Positions 33,428 to 42,497 are shown, counted from the stretch's first letter. The stretch: 64,000 nt of DNA from Agromyces flavus (GCF_900104685.1 NZ_LT629755.1:3286001-3350000), one strand, 5' to 3'. Notes: generated by a model from the letters alone, not told the origin. Made by a program: numbers and translations.

Positions 33428-34323
33428 GCAGCCCATCGTCCCCGAGCACGGCCGCGTCCGCCCCCGAGCCGACCTCGGCGACGCCGGCCGGATCCGGCGC
33501 CGAGGCGTCCGAGGCCGTCGTCGTCCGCGGCGTCGAGCGGATCTTCCCCGGCGCGAAGGGCTCGAGCGTCACGGCCCTCACGGGCATCGACCTGACCGTG
33601 CACGCGGGCGAGTTCGTGAGCCTCATCGGTCCGTCGGGCTGCGGCAAGTCCACCCTGCTCCGCCTCATCGCGGATCTCGACGAACCGACGGCCGGCGACA
33701 TCCGGGTCTTCGGCCGCACCGCACAGCAGGCGCGCGTCGACCAGGCGTACGGCATCGCGTTCCAGCAGGCGGGCCTGCTGCCATGGCGCACGGTCGCGGC
33801 GAACATCGAGCTGCCGCTGCAGCTGCACGGCGTCGCGGCGGCCCAGCGGCGGTCTCGCGTCGCGGAGCTCCTCGAGCTCGTCGGACTCGCTGACTTCTCG
33901 AAGCACTACCCCGACCAGCTCTCGGGCGGCATGCAGCAGCGCGTCGCGATCGCCCGCTCGCTCGCCGAGCAACCGCGCCTGCTGCTCATGGACGAGCCGT
34001 TCGGTGCGCTCGACGAGATGACCCGCGAGCGCATGCAGACCGAGCTGCTCCGGATCCGCGCCGAGACCGGGGCCGCGGTCGTGTTCGTCACGCACTCGAT
34101 CCCCGAGGCCGTGTACCTCTCCGACCGCGTCGTCGTGATGTCGCCGCGACCCGGGCGCATCACCGACGAGATCGACGTCCGCCTCGGCGAGGCGGCCGAA
34201 CGCGGCGAGGACCTGCGCGAGGACGCCGCGTACTTCGAGGGCGTCACCGCAGTGCGCGAGGCTCTCCACGGCCCGGCGACCGCGCCGTCCGCCGGCGCGG
34301 CACGGGGGGTGGACGTGCGATGA
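33424..34323 (+). CDS. NitT/TauT-type ABC ATPase
   Basis: 299 aa. A disordered Ser/Pro/Ala N-terminus of about 35 residues precedes the ATPase: Walker A GPSGCGKSTLL, Q-loop FQQAGLLPWRTV, signature LSGGMQQRVAIARSL, Walker B LLLMDEPFGALDEMTRE, switch THSIPEAVYLSDRV. This is the SsuB/TauB/ThiZ pattern. It overlaps both neighbouring permease genes by ATGA. No substrate information lies in the ATPase itself. Confidence 0.9.
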   Translation: MSSPSSPSTAASAPEPTSATPAGSGAEASEAVVVRGVERIFPGAKGSSVTALTGIDLTVHAGEFVSLIGPSGCGKSTLLRLIADLDEPTAGDIRVFGRTAQQARVDQAYGIAFQQAGLLPWRTVAANIELPLQLHGVAAAQRRSRVAELLELVGLADFSKHYPDQLSGGMQQRVAIARSLAEQPRLLLMDEPFGALDEMTRERMQTELLRIRAETGAAVVFVTHSIPEAVYLSDRVVVMSPRPGRITDEIDVRLGEAAERGEDLREDAAYFEGVTAVREALHGPATAPSAGAARGVDVR

Positions 34324-35165
34324 CCGGCCTGCCCGACGCGGCGATCGCGACGCAGCTCGCGCCGCCGTCGTCCGCCGCGGCCAAGCGCCGGCGCGCCGGT
34401 GCCGACGGCCCGCTCCGGCGATTCGTCAAGCTGGTCGTGCCGCCGATCGTGCTCTTCATCGTGCTCGTGCTGCTGGTCGAGCTCGTCGTGGTCGCCGCCG
34501 GCATCCCTCCCTTCGTGCTCGCGAGTCCCTCCGCGATCTGGGCGCAGCTCGTCCAGTACGCCCCGCAGGTGCTCGCCGCGACGCTCGCGACGGGCCTGAA
34601 CGCGCTCATCGGCCTCGTCATCGGCGCCGTGCTCGGCGTGCTGCTCGCGATCGTCGCCTCGTCGGTCCGCGCGATCGACGGCATGCTCGCGCCGGTCGTC
34701 GCGGCCGTCGCGGTCGTGCCGATCGTCGCGCTCGCCCCGGTGCTGTACACGATGTTCGGGTCGACGTCCGAGGTCGCGCGCATCATGATCGCGTCGCTGG
34801 CCGCGTTCGTGCCGGTCTTCCTCAACACCCTCCGGGGGCTCCGGCAGGTCCGTCCGGTGCATCGCGACCTCATGCGCGCGTACGCGGCCACGTCGTCCCA
34901 GCAGACGCGCTTCGTCACCATCCCGTCGGCACTGCCCCACTTCTTCACGGGCCTGCGGATCGCGTCGTCGCTCGCGGTGATCTCGGCCCTCGTCGCGGAG
35001 TACTTCGGCGGACCGCGGCTCGGCCTCGGCTCGGCGATCACGACGGCCGCGGCATCCAGCGCCTACGCCCGCGCCTGGGCGTTCGTGATCGGCGCCATCC
35101 TGCTCGGACTCGTGTTCTTCGCACTCACCAGCCTGATCGAGAGGATCGCCTCGCGCCACCGATGA
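34320..35165 (+). CDS. NitT/TauT-type ABC permease 2
   Basis: 281 aa, about six helices, EAA loop LMRAYAATSSQQTRFVTIPSALP (core RAYAATSSQQTRFVTIP). Begins inside the stop of the ATPase gene (ATGA at 34320). Two different permeases in one cassette suggest a heterodimeric channel. A 115-nt gap with short GC-rich dyads, but no convincing terminator, separates it from the binding-protein gene. Confidence 0.87.
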   Translation: MTGLPDAAIATQLAPPSSAAAKRRRAGADGPLRRFVKLVVPPIVLFIVLVLLVELVVVAAGIPPFVLASPSAIWAQLVQYAPQVLAATLATGLNALIGLVIGAVLGVLLAIVASSVRAIDGMLAPVVAAVAVVPIVALAPVLYTMFGSTSEVARIMIASLAAFVPVFLNTLRGLRQVRPVHRDLMRAYAATSSQQTRFVTIPSALPHFFTGLRIASSLAVISALVAEYFGGPRLGLGSAITTAAASSAYARAWAFVIGAILLGLVFFALTSLIERIASRHR

Positions 35166-35280
35166 CCTGACCTCCCCCGACCCGAACCCCGACCCGCCGG
35201 CCGATGTCGCCCGGCTCACGGCCTGCCGGCATCGCCGGTCGGATCCGCACCACAGCACCACCACCAAGAGAGGAACGCAG

Positions 35281-36429
35281 ATGAAGCGCAACAGGATCGT
35301 CGCGGGCGCGGCCGCAGCCGCCGCGACCGCACTCGTGCTCGCCGGCTGCTCCGGCGGGGGCGACACGGGCGGCGGCGACGCCGACGGCGGCGGGGGAGAC
35401 GGCGAGCTCACGCCGGTCACCCTCCAGCTGCAGTGGCTCACGCAGGCCCAGTTCGGCGGGTACTACCTCGCCGAGGCGAATGGGTACTGGGAGGACCTCG
35501 GGCTCGATGTCGAGATCGTCCCCGGCGCGGTCGACATCGTCCCGCAGGACGTCCTCGCGGCCGGTGACGTCGACTTCGCGATCGCCTGGGTGCCCAAGGC
35601 GCTCGCCTCGATCGAGGCCGGCGCCGGCATCACGAACATCGCGCAGATCTTCGAGCGGTCGGCGACCCTCCAGGTCGCCTGGGCCGACAGCGGCATCGAG
35701 GGACCCGAGGACCTCTCCGGCAAGCAGGTCGGCAGCTGGGGCTTCGGCAACGAGTGGGAGCTCTTCGCGGGCCTCACCGAGGCGGATGCGACGGGCTACA
35801 CGATCGTGCAGCAGAACTTCGACATGAACGCGCTGCTGAACAGGGAGATCGACGCCGCGCAGGCCATGACCTACAACGAGTACGCGCAGCTGCTCGAGGC
35901 CGTGAACCCGGAGACCGGCGAGCTCTACCAGCCCGAGGACTTCTCGGTCATCGACTGGAACGAGGTCGGCACCGCGATGCTGCAGGACGCGATCTGGGCC
36001 AACACCCAGCGGCTCGAGGACGACGAGCAGTACCGCGAGACCGCGGTCAAGCTCATCCAGGGCGCCATCCTCGGGTGGATCGACCAGCGCGACGACCCGC
36101 AGGCGGCCGCCGACGCGGTGACCGCGGCCGGATCGACGCTCGGCACGAGCCACCAGCTCTGGATGGCCAACGAGATCAACAAGCTGATCTGGCCGTCGAC
36201 GAACGGCATCGGCCACATCAACGAGGACCAGTGGGACGCCACCGTCGAGATGGCCCTCGCCACCAAGAACCAGGACGGTGCGCAGGTCATCACGACCGAC
36301 CCGCCGGACTCGGCCTACACCAACGAGTACGTCGACGAGGCGATCGCCAACCTCGAGGCCGACGGCGTCGACCTCAAGGGCGAGTCCTACGAACCCATCG
36401 AGGTCACCCTCAACGAGGGCGGCAACTAG
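35281..36429 (+). CDS. NMT1/THI5-like substrate-binding lipoprotein
   Basis: 382 aa. Lipobox LVLAGC with modified Cys at residue 23 and a long Gly/Asp linker, then an NMT1/THI5-like (PF09084) binding fold: VTLQLQWLTQAQFGGYYLAEANGYW, VDIVPQDVLAAGDVDFAIAW as core elements. Proteins of this fold bind hydroxymethylpyrimidine precursors, riboflavin, pyrimidines or sulfonates. In this operon a pyrimidine or hydantoin ligand is the natural guess; thiamine-precursor uptake is an alternative but no TPP riboswitch is visible. GAGAGGAA lies 7 nt before the ATG. Confidence 0.88.
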   Translation: MKRNRIVAGAAAAAATALVLAGCSGGGDTGGGDADGGGGDGELTPVTLQLQWLTQAQFGGYYLAEANGYWEDLGLDVEIVPGAVDIVPQDVLAAGDVDFAIAWVPKALASIEAGAGITNIAQIFERSATLQVAWADSGIEGPEDLSGKQVGSWGFGNEWELFAGLTEADATGYTIVQQNFDMNALLNREIDAAQAMTYNEYAQLLEAVNPETGELYQPEDFSVIDWNEVGTAMLQDAIWANTQRLEDDEQYRETAVKLIQGAILGWIDQRDDPQAAADAVTAAGSTLGTSHQLWMANEINKLIWPSTNGIGHINEDQWDATVEMALATKNQDGAQVITTDPPDSAYTNEYVDEAIANLEADGVDLKGESYEPIEVTLNEGGN

Positions 36430-36438
36430 ATGCTCCCG

Positions 36439-36480
36439 CCCCGGTGGTCGAGTGGCTCGCCGGCTGCCCGACCACCGGGG
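36439..36480 (+). terminator. perfect 12-bp hairpin between importer and aminotransferase genes
   Basis: Arms 36439-36450 (CCCCGGTGGTCG) and 36469-36480 are perfect complements around 18 nt, 9 nt past the stop of the binding-protein gene. It could end the importer transcript or only reduce read-through to the aminotransferase. Confidence 0.65.
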
Positions 36481-36518
36481 ACGCAGGCGCATCATGGAAG
36501 AGAAAGGCGACGACGCTG

Positions 36519-37838
36519 ATGACCGAGAACCTCACTGCCGACCTCGACGCGCTCGCGCGCGACCTGGACGCCGAGCACGTCTTCCACTCGTGGTCGGCGC
36601 AGGGCTCGCCGCCGCAGATGGTGATCGCGAGCGGCCGGGGCACCCGCGTGTGGGATCACGCCGGGAAGGAGTACCTCGACTTCTCCAGCCAGCTCGTGAA
36701 CGTCAACATCGGGCACCAGCATCCCGCCGTCGTCGCCGCGATCAGGGAGCAGGCCGAACTGCTCACGACCGTCGCCCCGTCGGCCGTCAACCTCGCTCGC
36801 GGCGAGGCCGCCAAGCGCATCGTCGCCCGCGCGCCCGAGCGGCACTCCAAGGTCTTCTTCACCAACGGCGGCGCCGACGCGAACGAGAACGCGATCCGGA
36901 TGGCGCGCCTGCACACCGGCCGCGACACCGTGCTCTCGACGTATCGCTCGTACCACGGCAACACCGGCGCGGCGATCGTGGCGACGGGAGACTGGCGGCG
37001 CATCCCGAACCGGTTCGCGCGCGGGCACGTGCACTTCTTCGGGCCGTTCCCGTACCGCAGCGAGTTCTGGTCGGAGACGCCCGAGCAGGAGACCGAGCGC
37101 GCGTTGCAGCACCTCCGCAGGGTCATCGAGTCCGAGGGGCCCGCGTCGATCGCGGCGATCCTGCTCGAGACCGTGCCGGGGACCGCGGGCGTGCTCGTCC
37201 CGCCGCCCGGGTACCTCGCGGGCGTCCGCGAGCTGTGCGACCGGCACGGCATCGTGATGATCCTCGATGAGGTCATGGCCGGGTTCGGCCGCACGGGTCG
37301 CTGGTTCGCGTTCGACGGCTACGACGTGGTCCCCGATCTCATCACCTTCGCGAAGGGCGTGAATTCGGGCTACGTGCCCGCGGGCGGCGTGATCATCAGC
37401 GACGAGATCGCGGCCGACTTCGACGAGCGCGTGTTCCCCGGAGGCCTCACCTATTCGGGCCATCCCCTCGCGATGGCGTCGATCGTCGCCACGATCGACG
37501 CGATGGAGTCGGAGGGCATCATCGACCACGCGCGCGACGTCGGAGCCGAGGCCATCGCGCCCGCGCTGACCGAGCTCGCCGAGAAGCACCGCGTGATCGG
37601 CGAGGTGCGCGGCGAGGGCGTGTTCTGGGCGCTCGACCTCGTCGCCGACCCCGAGACCCGCGAGCCCTTGCCGGCCGCCGAGATGGGGCGCATCAAGGGC
37701 GCGCTGGTCGAGCGCGGCCTGCTGCCGTTCACGGCCGACAACCGCATCCACGTGGTGCCGCCGTGCGTGGTCACCCATGACGAGGTCGCCCAGGCGGCGC
37801 AGATCTACGACGAGGTGCTCGGCACCATCGCCGTGTGA
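36519..37838 (+). CDS. class III aminotransferase, probable beta-alanine:pyruvate type
   Basis: 439 aa PLP enzyme. Key residues are Asp250 (ILDEVMAGFGRTG), Lys279 (ITFAKGVNSGY), the GGADANENAIRMAR phosphate-site helix and THR-like site TYSGHPLAMA. Transfers the amino group of beta-alanine or a similar omega-amino acid to an oxo-acid, giving malonate semialdehyde. Context fixes the role well: beta-alanine is made by the first two genes and the semialdehyde is taken by the next gene. ATG 36519 has only a weak upstream GGCGA; the stop at 37838 is 14 nt before mmsA. Confidence 0.88.
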   Translation: MTENLTADLDALARDLDAEHVFHSWSAQGSPPQMVIASGRGTRVWDHAGKEYLDFSSQLVNVNIGHQHPAVVAAIREQAELLTTVAPSAVNLARGEAAKRIVARAPERHSKVFFTNGGADANENAIRMARLHTGRDTVLSTYRSYHGNTGAAIVATGDWRRIPNRFARGHVHFFGPFPYRSEFWSETPEQETERALQHLRRVIESEGPASIAAILLETVPGTAGVLVPPPGYLAGVRELCDRHGIVMILDEVMAGFGRTGRWFAFDGYDVVPDLITFAKGVNSGYVPAGGVIISDEIAADFDERVFPGGLTYSGHPLAMASIVATIDAMESEGIIDHARDVGAEAIAPALTELAEKHRVIGEVRGEGVFWALDLVADPETREPLPAAEMGRIKGALVERGLLPFTADNRIHVVPPCVVTHDEVAQAAQIYDEVLGTIAV

Positions 37839-37852
37839 GGAGGAAGGACACC

Positions 37853-39391
37853 ATGACCGACACGACCACCGACCGGGCGGCCCGCAGCGACGCGCCCACC
37901 GCCGAGGTGCTCGACCACTGGATCGACGGCGCCCCCGCCGCGGGCGCGTCCGACCGGACCGGGCCCGTCTACGACCCCGCGCGCGGCGTCGTGCAGCGCG
38001 AGGTGCGCTACGCGACCGCCGACGACGTGGATGCCGCAGTGCAGGCCGCGGCCCGGGCGTTCCTGATGTGGCGCGACGTCTCGATCGCGAAGCGCCAGCA
38101 GGTGATGTTCAGGTTCCGCGAGCTGCTCGCCTCGCGGGCGCCCGAGCTCGCGGCGATCCTCACGAGCGAGCACGGCAAGGTGACCGGCGACGCGCTGGGC
38201 GAAATCCAGCGCGGGCTCGAGGTCGTCGAGCTCGCATGCGGGTTGCCCGAGTACACCAAGGGCGAGTACTCCGAGAACGCCTCGTCGGGCATCGACGTGT
38301 ACACCGTGCGGCAGCCGCTCGGCGTGGTGGGCATCATCAGCCCGTTCAACTTCCCGGCGATGGTGCCGCTGTGGTTCTTCCCGCTCGCGATCGCGACGGG
38401 CAACACGGTCGTGCTGAAGCCGTCCGAAAAGGACCCGTCGGCCTCGGTCTGGCTGGCGCGCCTGCTGCAGGAGGCCGGCCTGCCCGACGGCGTGTTCAAC
38501 GTCGTGCACGGCGACAAGGTCGCGGTCGACGCGCTGCTCGACCACCCGACGGTGAGGGCGATCTCATTCGTCGGATCGACCCCGATCGCGAAGTACATCT
38601 ACGAGCACGGCACCGCGGCGGGCAAGCGGGTGCAGGCGCTCGGCGGCGCGAAGAACCACATGCTCGTGCTGCCCGACGCCGACCTCGACCTCGCGGCCGA
38701 CGCCGCCGTGAACGCCGGGTTCGGCTCGTCGGGCGAGCGCTGCATGGCCATCTCGGTCGTGCTGGCGGTCGACACGGTCGCCGACGCGTTCGTCGACAAG
38801 GTGCGCGAGCGGATGTCGAAGCTCACGGTGGGCGACGGCACGCGCGGCACCGACATGGGTCCGCTCATCACGCGCGAGCACCGCGACAAGGTCGCCGGCT
38901 ACGTCGACACGGCGCGGACCGACGGCGCCGACGTGGTGGTCGACGGCCGCGAGCACCCGATCGACGGGGCCGACGACGGATTCTGGATGGGTCCGACGCT
39001 CGTCGACCGGGTCCCGGTGTCATCGGCCGTGTACCGCGACGAGATCTTCGGCCCCGTGCTCTCGGTCGTGCGGGTCGAGGGCTACGAGGACGGCCTGCGC
39101 ATCATCAACGAGTCGCGCTACGGCAACGGCACGGCGATCTTCACCAACGACGGCGGCGCCGCCCGGCGCTTCCAGCGCGAGGTGACGGTCGGCATGGTCG
39201 GCATCAACGTGCCGATCCCGGTGCCGGTCGGCTACCACTCGTTCGGCGGATGGAAGGACTCCCTGTTCGGGCACGCGAAGGCGTACGGCCCGCGCGGCTT
39301 CGACTTCTACACGCAGGAGAAGGCGATCACGTCGCGCTGGCTCGACCCGAGCCACGGCGGCATCAACCTGGGCTTCCCGCAGCACGAGTGA
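37853..39391 (+). CDS. mmsA: CoA-acylating (methyl)malonate-semialdehyde dehydrogenase
   Basis: 512 aa aldehyde dehydrogenase. Nucleophile Cys297 in GSSGERCMAIS. The ALGGAKNHM motif has Asn where hydrolytic ALDHs have the general-base Glu, which is the signature of the CoA-acylating MmsA/IolA group. It converts malonate semialdehyde (or methylmalonate semialdehyde from thymine or valine) to acetyl- or propionyl-CoA with NAD. GGAGGAAGG lies 4 nt before ATG 37853; a GTG at 37835 is less likely. Its last 29 nt overlap the end of the convergent GntR gene. Confidence 0.93.
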   Translation: MTDTTTDRAARSDAPTAEVLDHWIDGAPAAGASDRTGPVYDPARGVVQREVRYATADDVDAAVQAAARAFLMWRDVSIAKRQQVMFRFRELLASRAPELAAILTSEHGKVTGDALGEIQRGLEVVELACGLPEYTKGEYSENASSGIDVYTVRQPLGVVGIISPFNFPAMVPLWFFPLAIATGNTVVLKPSEKDPSASVWLARLLQEAGLPDGVFNVVHGDKVAVDALLDHPTVRAISFVGSTPIAKYIYEHGTAAGKRVQALGGAKNHMLVLPDADLDLAADAAVNAGFGSSGERCMAISVVLAVDTVADAFVDKVRERMSKLTVGDGTRGTDMGPLITREHRDKVAGYVDTARTDGADVVVDGREHPIDGADDGFWMGPTLVDRVPVSSAVYRDEIFGPVLSVVRVEGYEDGLRIINESRYGNGTAIFTNDGGAARRFQREVTVGMVGINVPIPVPVGYHSFGGWKDSLFGHAKAYGPRGFDFYTQEKAITSRWLDPSHGGINLGFPQHE

Positions 39392-40061
39392 CGCCGGCGT
39401 CGCCGACCTCGTCGGCGTCGTCAGCGGTGAGGCTGTGCCACGTGTCGAACGCGACCGCGGCGGCGGCCTCCCCGTCGCGCGCCGCGCAGAGCCGGATCAG
39501 CTGGTCGTGCCGCTCGAGGGATGCTCGTGCGTCGAGCGAGGCGAAGCGCAGGCGCTCGGCGCGGCGCACGACCGGCGTGAACTGGTCGAGGACGGTCAGG
39601 AGTGCGTCGTTGCGCGCAACCGACACCGGCACGCCGTGCAGCTCGTCGTCGGCGCGCAGCGCGGCGTCCACGTCGCCGGCGTCGATGGCCCGCCGGAACC
39701 GGCCCGCGGCGTCGCGCATCGCGGCCAGGTCGTCCTCGGTGAGCGCGTCCACGGCCTCGCGGACGGCCAGCTCGTGCATCGCGGCGACGACGTCGCGTGC
39801 GTTGCGGATGGCGTGGCGGTCGAGGGTGCTCACGACCGTGGACCGTCCGGGGCGCGCGACGACGAGCCCGGCCCGCGCGAGCCGGAGCAGTGCCTCGCGC
39901 ACCGGCGTGCGGCTCACGCCGAGCCAGGTCGCGAGTTCGCCGTCGCGCAGCTGCTCGCCCGGTTCCAGCGTGCCGTCGACGATGGCGGTGCGCAGGCGGC
40001 TGTAGACGTCGTCGCGCAGGAGCGTGCGCGGGGGCGCCGGGGCATCTCGGGGAACGGGCAC
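39363..40061 (-). CDS. GntR-family regulator, FCD subgroup
   Basis: 232 aa. Winged helix at residues about 12-75 (LRDDVYSRLRTAIVDGTLEPGEQL, then LGVSRTPVREALLRL), followed by the all-helical FCD ligand domain with Asp/His metal-site residues (DELHGVP, ERHDQLI). No ATG fits the domain start, so GTG 40061 was chosen. A perfect palindrome sits directly against it. It may control the convergent catabolic operon or its own gene. A second regulator (MocR) stands at the other end of the same locus, suggesting dual control. Confidence 0.85.
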   Translation of the reverse strand: MPVPRDAPAPPRTLLRDDVYSRLRTAIVDGTLEPGEQLRDGELATWLGVSRTPVREALLRLARAGLVVARPGRSTVVSTLDRHAIRNARDVVAAMHELAVREAVDALTEDDLAAMRDAAGRFRRAIDAGDVDAALRADDELHGVPVSVARNDALLTVLDQFTPVVRRAERLRFASLDARASLERHDQLIRLCAARDGEAAAAVAFDTWHSLTADDADEVGDAGVTRAAGSPG

Positions 40062-40073
40062 GCGATATATCGC
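40062..40073. promoter_or_regulatory. perfect palindrome GCGATATATCGC at the GntR start codon
   Basis: A 12-bp perfect dyad, the most AT-rich word nearby, abutting the GTG at 40061. The position suits autorepression. Confidence 0.5.
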
Positions 40074-40125
40074 ATACGACTCCGCCGTCCCCGTCAAGTG
40101 GACGAAGCGCCTCCGCCGGCCCGAT

Positions 40126-40593
40126 TCAGCGGAGTGCTCGACGCACGAGGCCGAGTGCGGCCATGACGGTCTGCTCGACGATGGCCGACGGGTCGCCGTC
40201 GAAGCGCCACGTCGCATCCGTCACCTCGTCGCCCACACAGACGGCCGCATACACCGTGCCGGGCGGCAGCCCCTCCTCGGGGTCGGGCCCGCCGACGCCC
40301 GTGACCGCGACGGCGACGTCGGCATCGAGCAGGCGCGCGGCCCCGGTGGCGAGCTCGCGCGCGCACTGCGCCGTCAGCACGGAGCCCGCGGTCACGCCGA
40401 GCACGTCGCGCTTGACGCTCTCGGCATAGGCGACGACCCCGCCCGCGAACCATTCCGACGCCTCCTCGCCGCGCCCGAGCGCGCTCGCGAGCGCACCCGA
40501 GGTGAGTGACTCGGCCGTCGCGATGCGCACGGACCGGCCCTGCGCCATCCGGGCGATCTCGTCGGAGCGGGACTGGAGGTCGTCGTCTGCCAT
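40126..40593 (-). CDS. CinA C-terminal domain protein, nicotinamide-nucleotide amidohydrolase type
   Basis: 155 aa single-domain CinA (PncC). The fold signature is ATAESLTSGALASALGRG (residues about 25-42), then GGVVAYAESVKRDVLGV and VAVTGVGGPDPEEGLPPGTVY, which form the active site of NMN deamidases. The N-terminal MoCF domain of long CinA proteins is absent, as is common in actinobacteria. Acts in NAD salvage by turning NMN into nicotinate mononucleotide. Starts at ATG 40593, 6 nt after CAGGAT. Tandem with the GntR gene but with a 64-nt gap. Confidence 0.88.
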   Translation of the reverse strand: MADDDLQSRSDEIARMAQGRSVRIATAESLTSGALASALGRGEEASEWFAGGVVAYAESVKRDVLGVTAGSVLTAQCARELATGAARLLDADVAVAVTGVGGPDPEEGLPPGTVYAAVCVGDEVTDATWRFDGDPSAIVEQTVMAALGLVRRALR

Positions 40594-40599
40594 GGCCCC

Positions 40600-40605
40600 A
40601 TCCTG
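40600..40605 (-). promoter_or_regulatory. possible -10 hexamer CAGGAT, leaderless layout
   Basis: CAGGAT, 6 nt, then ATG 40593. Variant of the common TAnnnT pattern; a weak Shine-Dalgarno role cannot be excluded. Confidence 0.3.
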
Positions 40606-40650
40606 CCGACCGCACCACTCGACGTCACCGGGTTGCGCCGGCGACGCCCA

Positions 40651-41439
40651 TCAGTGCCGTGAGGCGGCGGCAGCGAACGCGGCGACGGCGCGCTGCGCGT
40701 ACGGCGTCTCGAACGCGGCGCCGATCGTGCGCGCCTCGTCGTCGAGCGCATCCTGGAACGTCCGGCCGAGGCCCGACTGCACGAGGCGCTTCGTCTGGCC
40801 GAAAGCCGCCGTCGCCCCGGCGAGCCATCCCTCGGCGATGTCGCGAGCGCGGGCATCGAGCGCGTCGGGTGCGACGACCTCGGCCACGAGCCCCCATTCG
40901 AGCGCCTCGGCGGCCGAGAGCGTGCGCGAGGTCAGGGTGAGCTCGAGGGCCCGGCGCACCCCGACGGCCTCGGGCAGCAGGGTGCTCACGCCGCAGTCGG
41001 GCGTCAGGCCGATGTCGGAGTACCGGCTCGCGAAGGTCGCGCGCTCGGACGCCACGACCAGGTCGGCGACGAGCATGAATCCGAGCCCGCCGCCCGCCAC
41101 GGGGCCCTGCACCGCCGCCACGATGGGCTTCGTCGACTCGCGGAGCGTCCGGTGCCCGTCGTGGATCCGGTCGGCGAGCCGGCGCACGATGTCACCGGCC
41201 GGCTCGTCGCGCTCGCCCGCCAGCTCGGCCATCGCGAGCACGTCGCCGCCCGCGCAGAAGGCCCGTCCGTTCGCGTCGAACAGCACGGCGCCGATGTCGT
41301 CGCGCTCGGCGATCTCGTGCGCGAGTTCCTGCCAGCGTCCGATGGCCTCGGGATCGACCGCGTTGAGGCGGGCGGGGCGGTTCAGCGTCAGGTGCGCGAG
41401 GCCGTCGCGCACCTCGAACAGGATCACGTCGTCGGGCAT
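40651..41439 (-). CDS. enoyl-CoA hydratase/isomerase family protein
   Basis: 262 aa crotonase-fold protein. First oxyanion-hole strand FDANGRAFCAGGDVLAMAEL and second VQGPVAGGGLGFMLVADLVVAS are both intact. The catalytic Glu positions of true hydratases are occupied by Gly/Leu and Asp (SDIGLTPDCG), so an isomerase-type or other acyl-CoA reaction is as likely as hydration. Leaderless start with TAGCAT 6 nt before ATG 41439. Monocistronic in appearance, between LysR and CinA. Confidence 0.85.
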   Translation of the reverse strand: MPDDVILFEVRDGLAHLTLNRPARLNAVDPEAIGRWQELAHEIAERDDIGAVLFDANGRAFCAGGDVLAMAELAGERDEPAGDIVRRLADRIHDGHRTLRESTKPIVAAVQGPVAGGGLGFMLVADLVVASERATFASRYSDIGLTPDCGVSTLLPEAVGVRRALELTLTSRTLSAAEALEWGLVAEVVAPDALDARARDIAEGWLAGATAAFGQTKRLVQSGLGRTFQDALDDEARTIGAAFETPYAQRAVAAFAAAASRH

Positions 41440-41445
41440 CCTCGG

Positions 41446-41451
41446 ATGCTA
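41446..41451 (-). promoter_or_regulatory. -10 hexamer TAGCAT, leaderless promoter
   Basis: TAGCAT, 6 nt, then ATG 41439 on the minus strand. Confidence 0.55.
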
Positions 41452-41542
41452 CCCGGCGCCGGCGTCCCGAGTGCATGCCGTTCGCACCGATCCGGGCGAG
41501 CGGTGCGGTCGGCATCGACTCGTGCGCGCGGCGAGGTCCGCG

Positions 41543-42469
41543 TCAGGCGAACGGCTCGTCGCGATGCGCGCGCTCGAGGCGCGCGGCGCGGTCGACGAGC
41601 ACGTCGAGCACAGTGCGCACGGCCAGGCGCTCGGCGACATCGGGCCGGACCAGGGCGAAGATCTGCCGGACGGATGCGACGCCCCGCAGCGGCTTCAGCA
41701 CGAGCCCCTCGGGCAGCGCCCCCGACGTGTGGCGCGGCACGAGCGCGATGCCGTGGCCCGCCTCGATGAACGCCTCGACGATGCGCATGTCGCTGAAGCG
41801 CTGGCCGATCTCGATGCGCGCCCCTGCCGCCTGCTCGATGGCGTGCAGGATCCGCTCGAAGGGGTAACCGGATGGCACGCCCAGCCAGGTCTCGTCGACC
41901 ACGTCGGCCGGAGTGACGTGCGCGCGACCCGCGAGGCGGTGATCGGCGGGCATGCCCACGTCGAGGGGTTCGGTGAGTAGCGGCAGCGCACGGAGCCCGC
42001 GCCCGCCCCACGGCAGCTCGCCCGGCATGGTGTGCGCGAGCACGATGTCGAACTCGTTCGTGAGCTCGGGGAACTCGGCCCACTCGGGGTCGAGGTCGGT
42101 GGCCCGAACCACCAGTCCGGCGACCGAGCGCAGGTCGGCGAGCACCGAGGGCAGGAGCGCCGCGCCGATCGTCGGGAAGGTGAGCAGCGTCACCTCACCG
42201 CTCGGGTGGTTGCGGAACTCGTCCCACAGGGCGTTGGCGCGTTCGAGCGCGATCGCGACCTCGGTCGCGCTGCGGGCGAGGGCGTGCCCCGCGCTCGTGA
42301 GCACGACCCCGCGACCGACGCGTTCGGTGAGGGGCATGCCGGCCTCGCGCTCGAGCACCTTGAGCTGCTGGGAGACCGCCGACGGCGTGCGACCGGTCGC
42401 CTCGGCGACCGCCGTCACGCTGCCGCGTTCGGCGAGCTCGCGCAACAGGTCGAGTCGATTCACGTCCAT
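41543..42469 (-). CDS. LysR-family transcriptional regulator
   Basis: 308 aa. N-terminal helix-turn-helix (GSVTAVAEATGRTPSAVSQQ, residues about 16-35) with the dimerising linker helix, then a two-lobed effector domain. The ATG at 42469 lies inside a TGTAG-N5-CTACA dyad, a typical LysR box (T-N11-A). The only divergent gene is a 39-aa membrane peptide gene. Target and effector are unknown. Confidence 0.88.
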   Translation of the reverse strand: MDVNRLDLLRELAERGSVTAVAEATGRTPSAVSQQLKVLEREAGMPLTERVGRGVVLTSAGHALARSATEVAIALERANALWDEFRNHPSGEVTLLTFPTIGAALLPSVLADLRSVAGLVVRATDLDPEWAEFPELTNEFDIVLAHTMPGELPWGGRGLRALPLLTEPLDVGMPADHRLAGRAHVTPADVVDETWLGVPSGYPFERILHAIEQAAGARIEIGQRFSDMRIVEAFIEAGHGIALVPRHTSGALPEGLVLKPLRGVASVRQIFALVRPDVAERLAVRTVLDVLVDRAARLERAHRDEPFA

Positions 42470-42497
42470 GTAGACACACTACATCGTGGGTGTAGTT
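42469..42497. promoter_or_regulatory. LysR-type operator with overlapping dyads
   Basis: TGTAG-ACACA-CTACA (42469-42483) has perfect 5-bp arms. Overlapping it, ACTACA (42479-42484) and TGTAGT (42492-42497) form a second dyad. Together they give three equally oriented half-sites over the LysR start and toward the divergent small gene. Confidence 0.6.

Noticed and set aside
35166..35280. TPP riboswitch before the THI5-like binding protein
   Set aside because: I could not find the conserved CUGAGA and ACCUGA-type segments; only short GC dyads are present.
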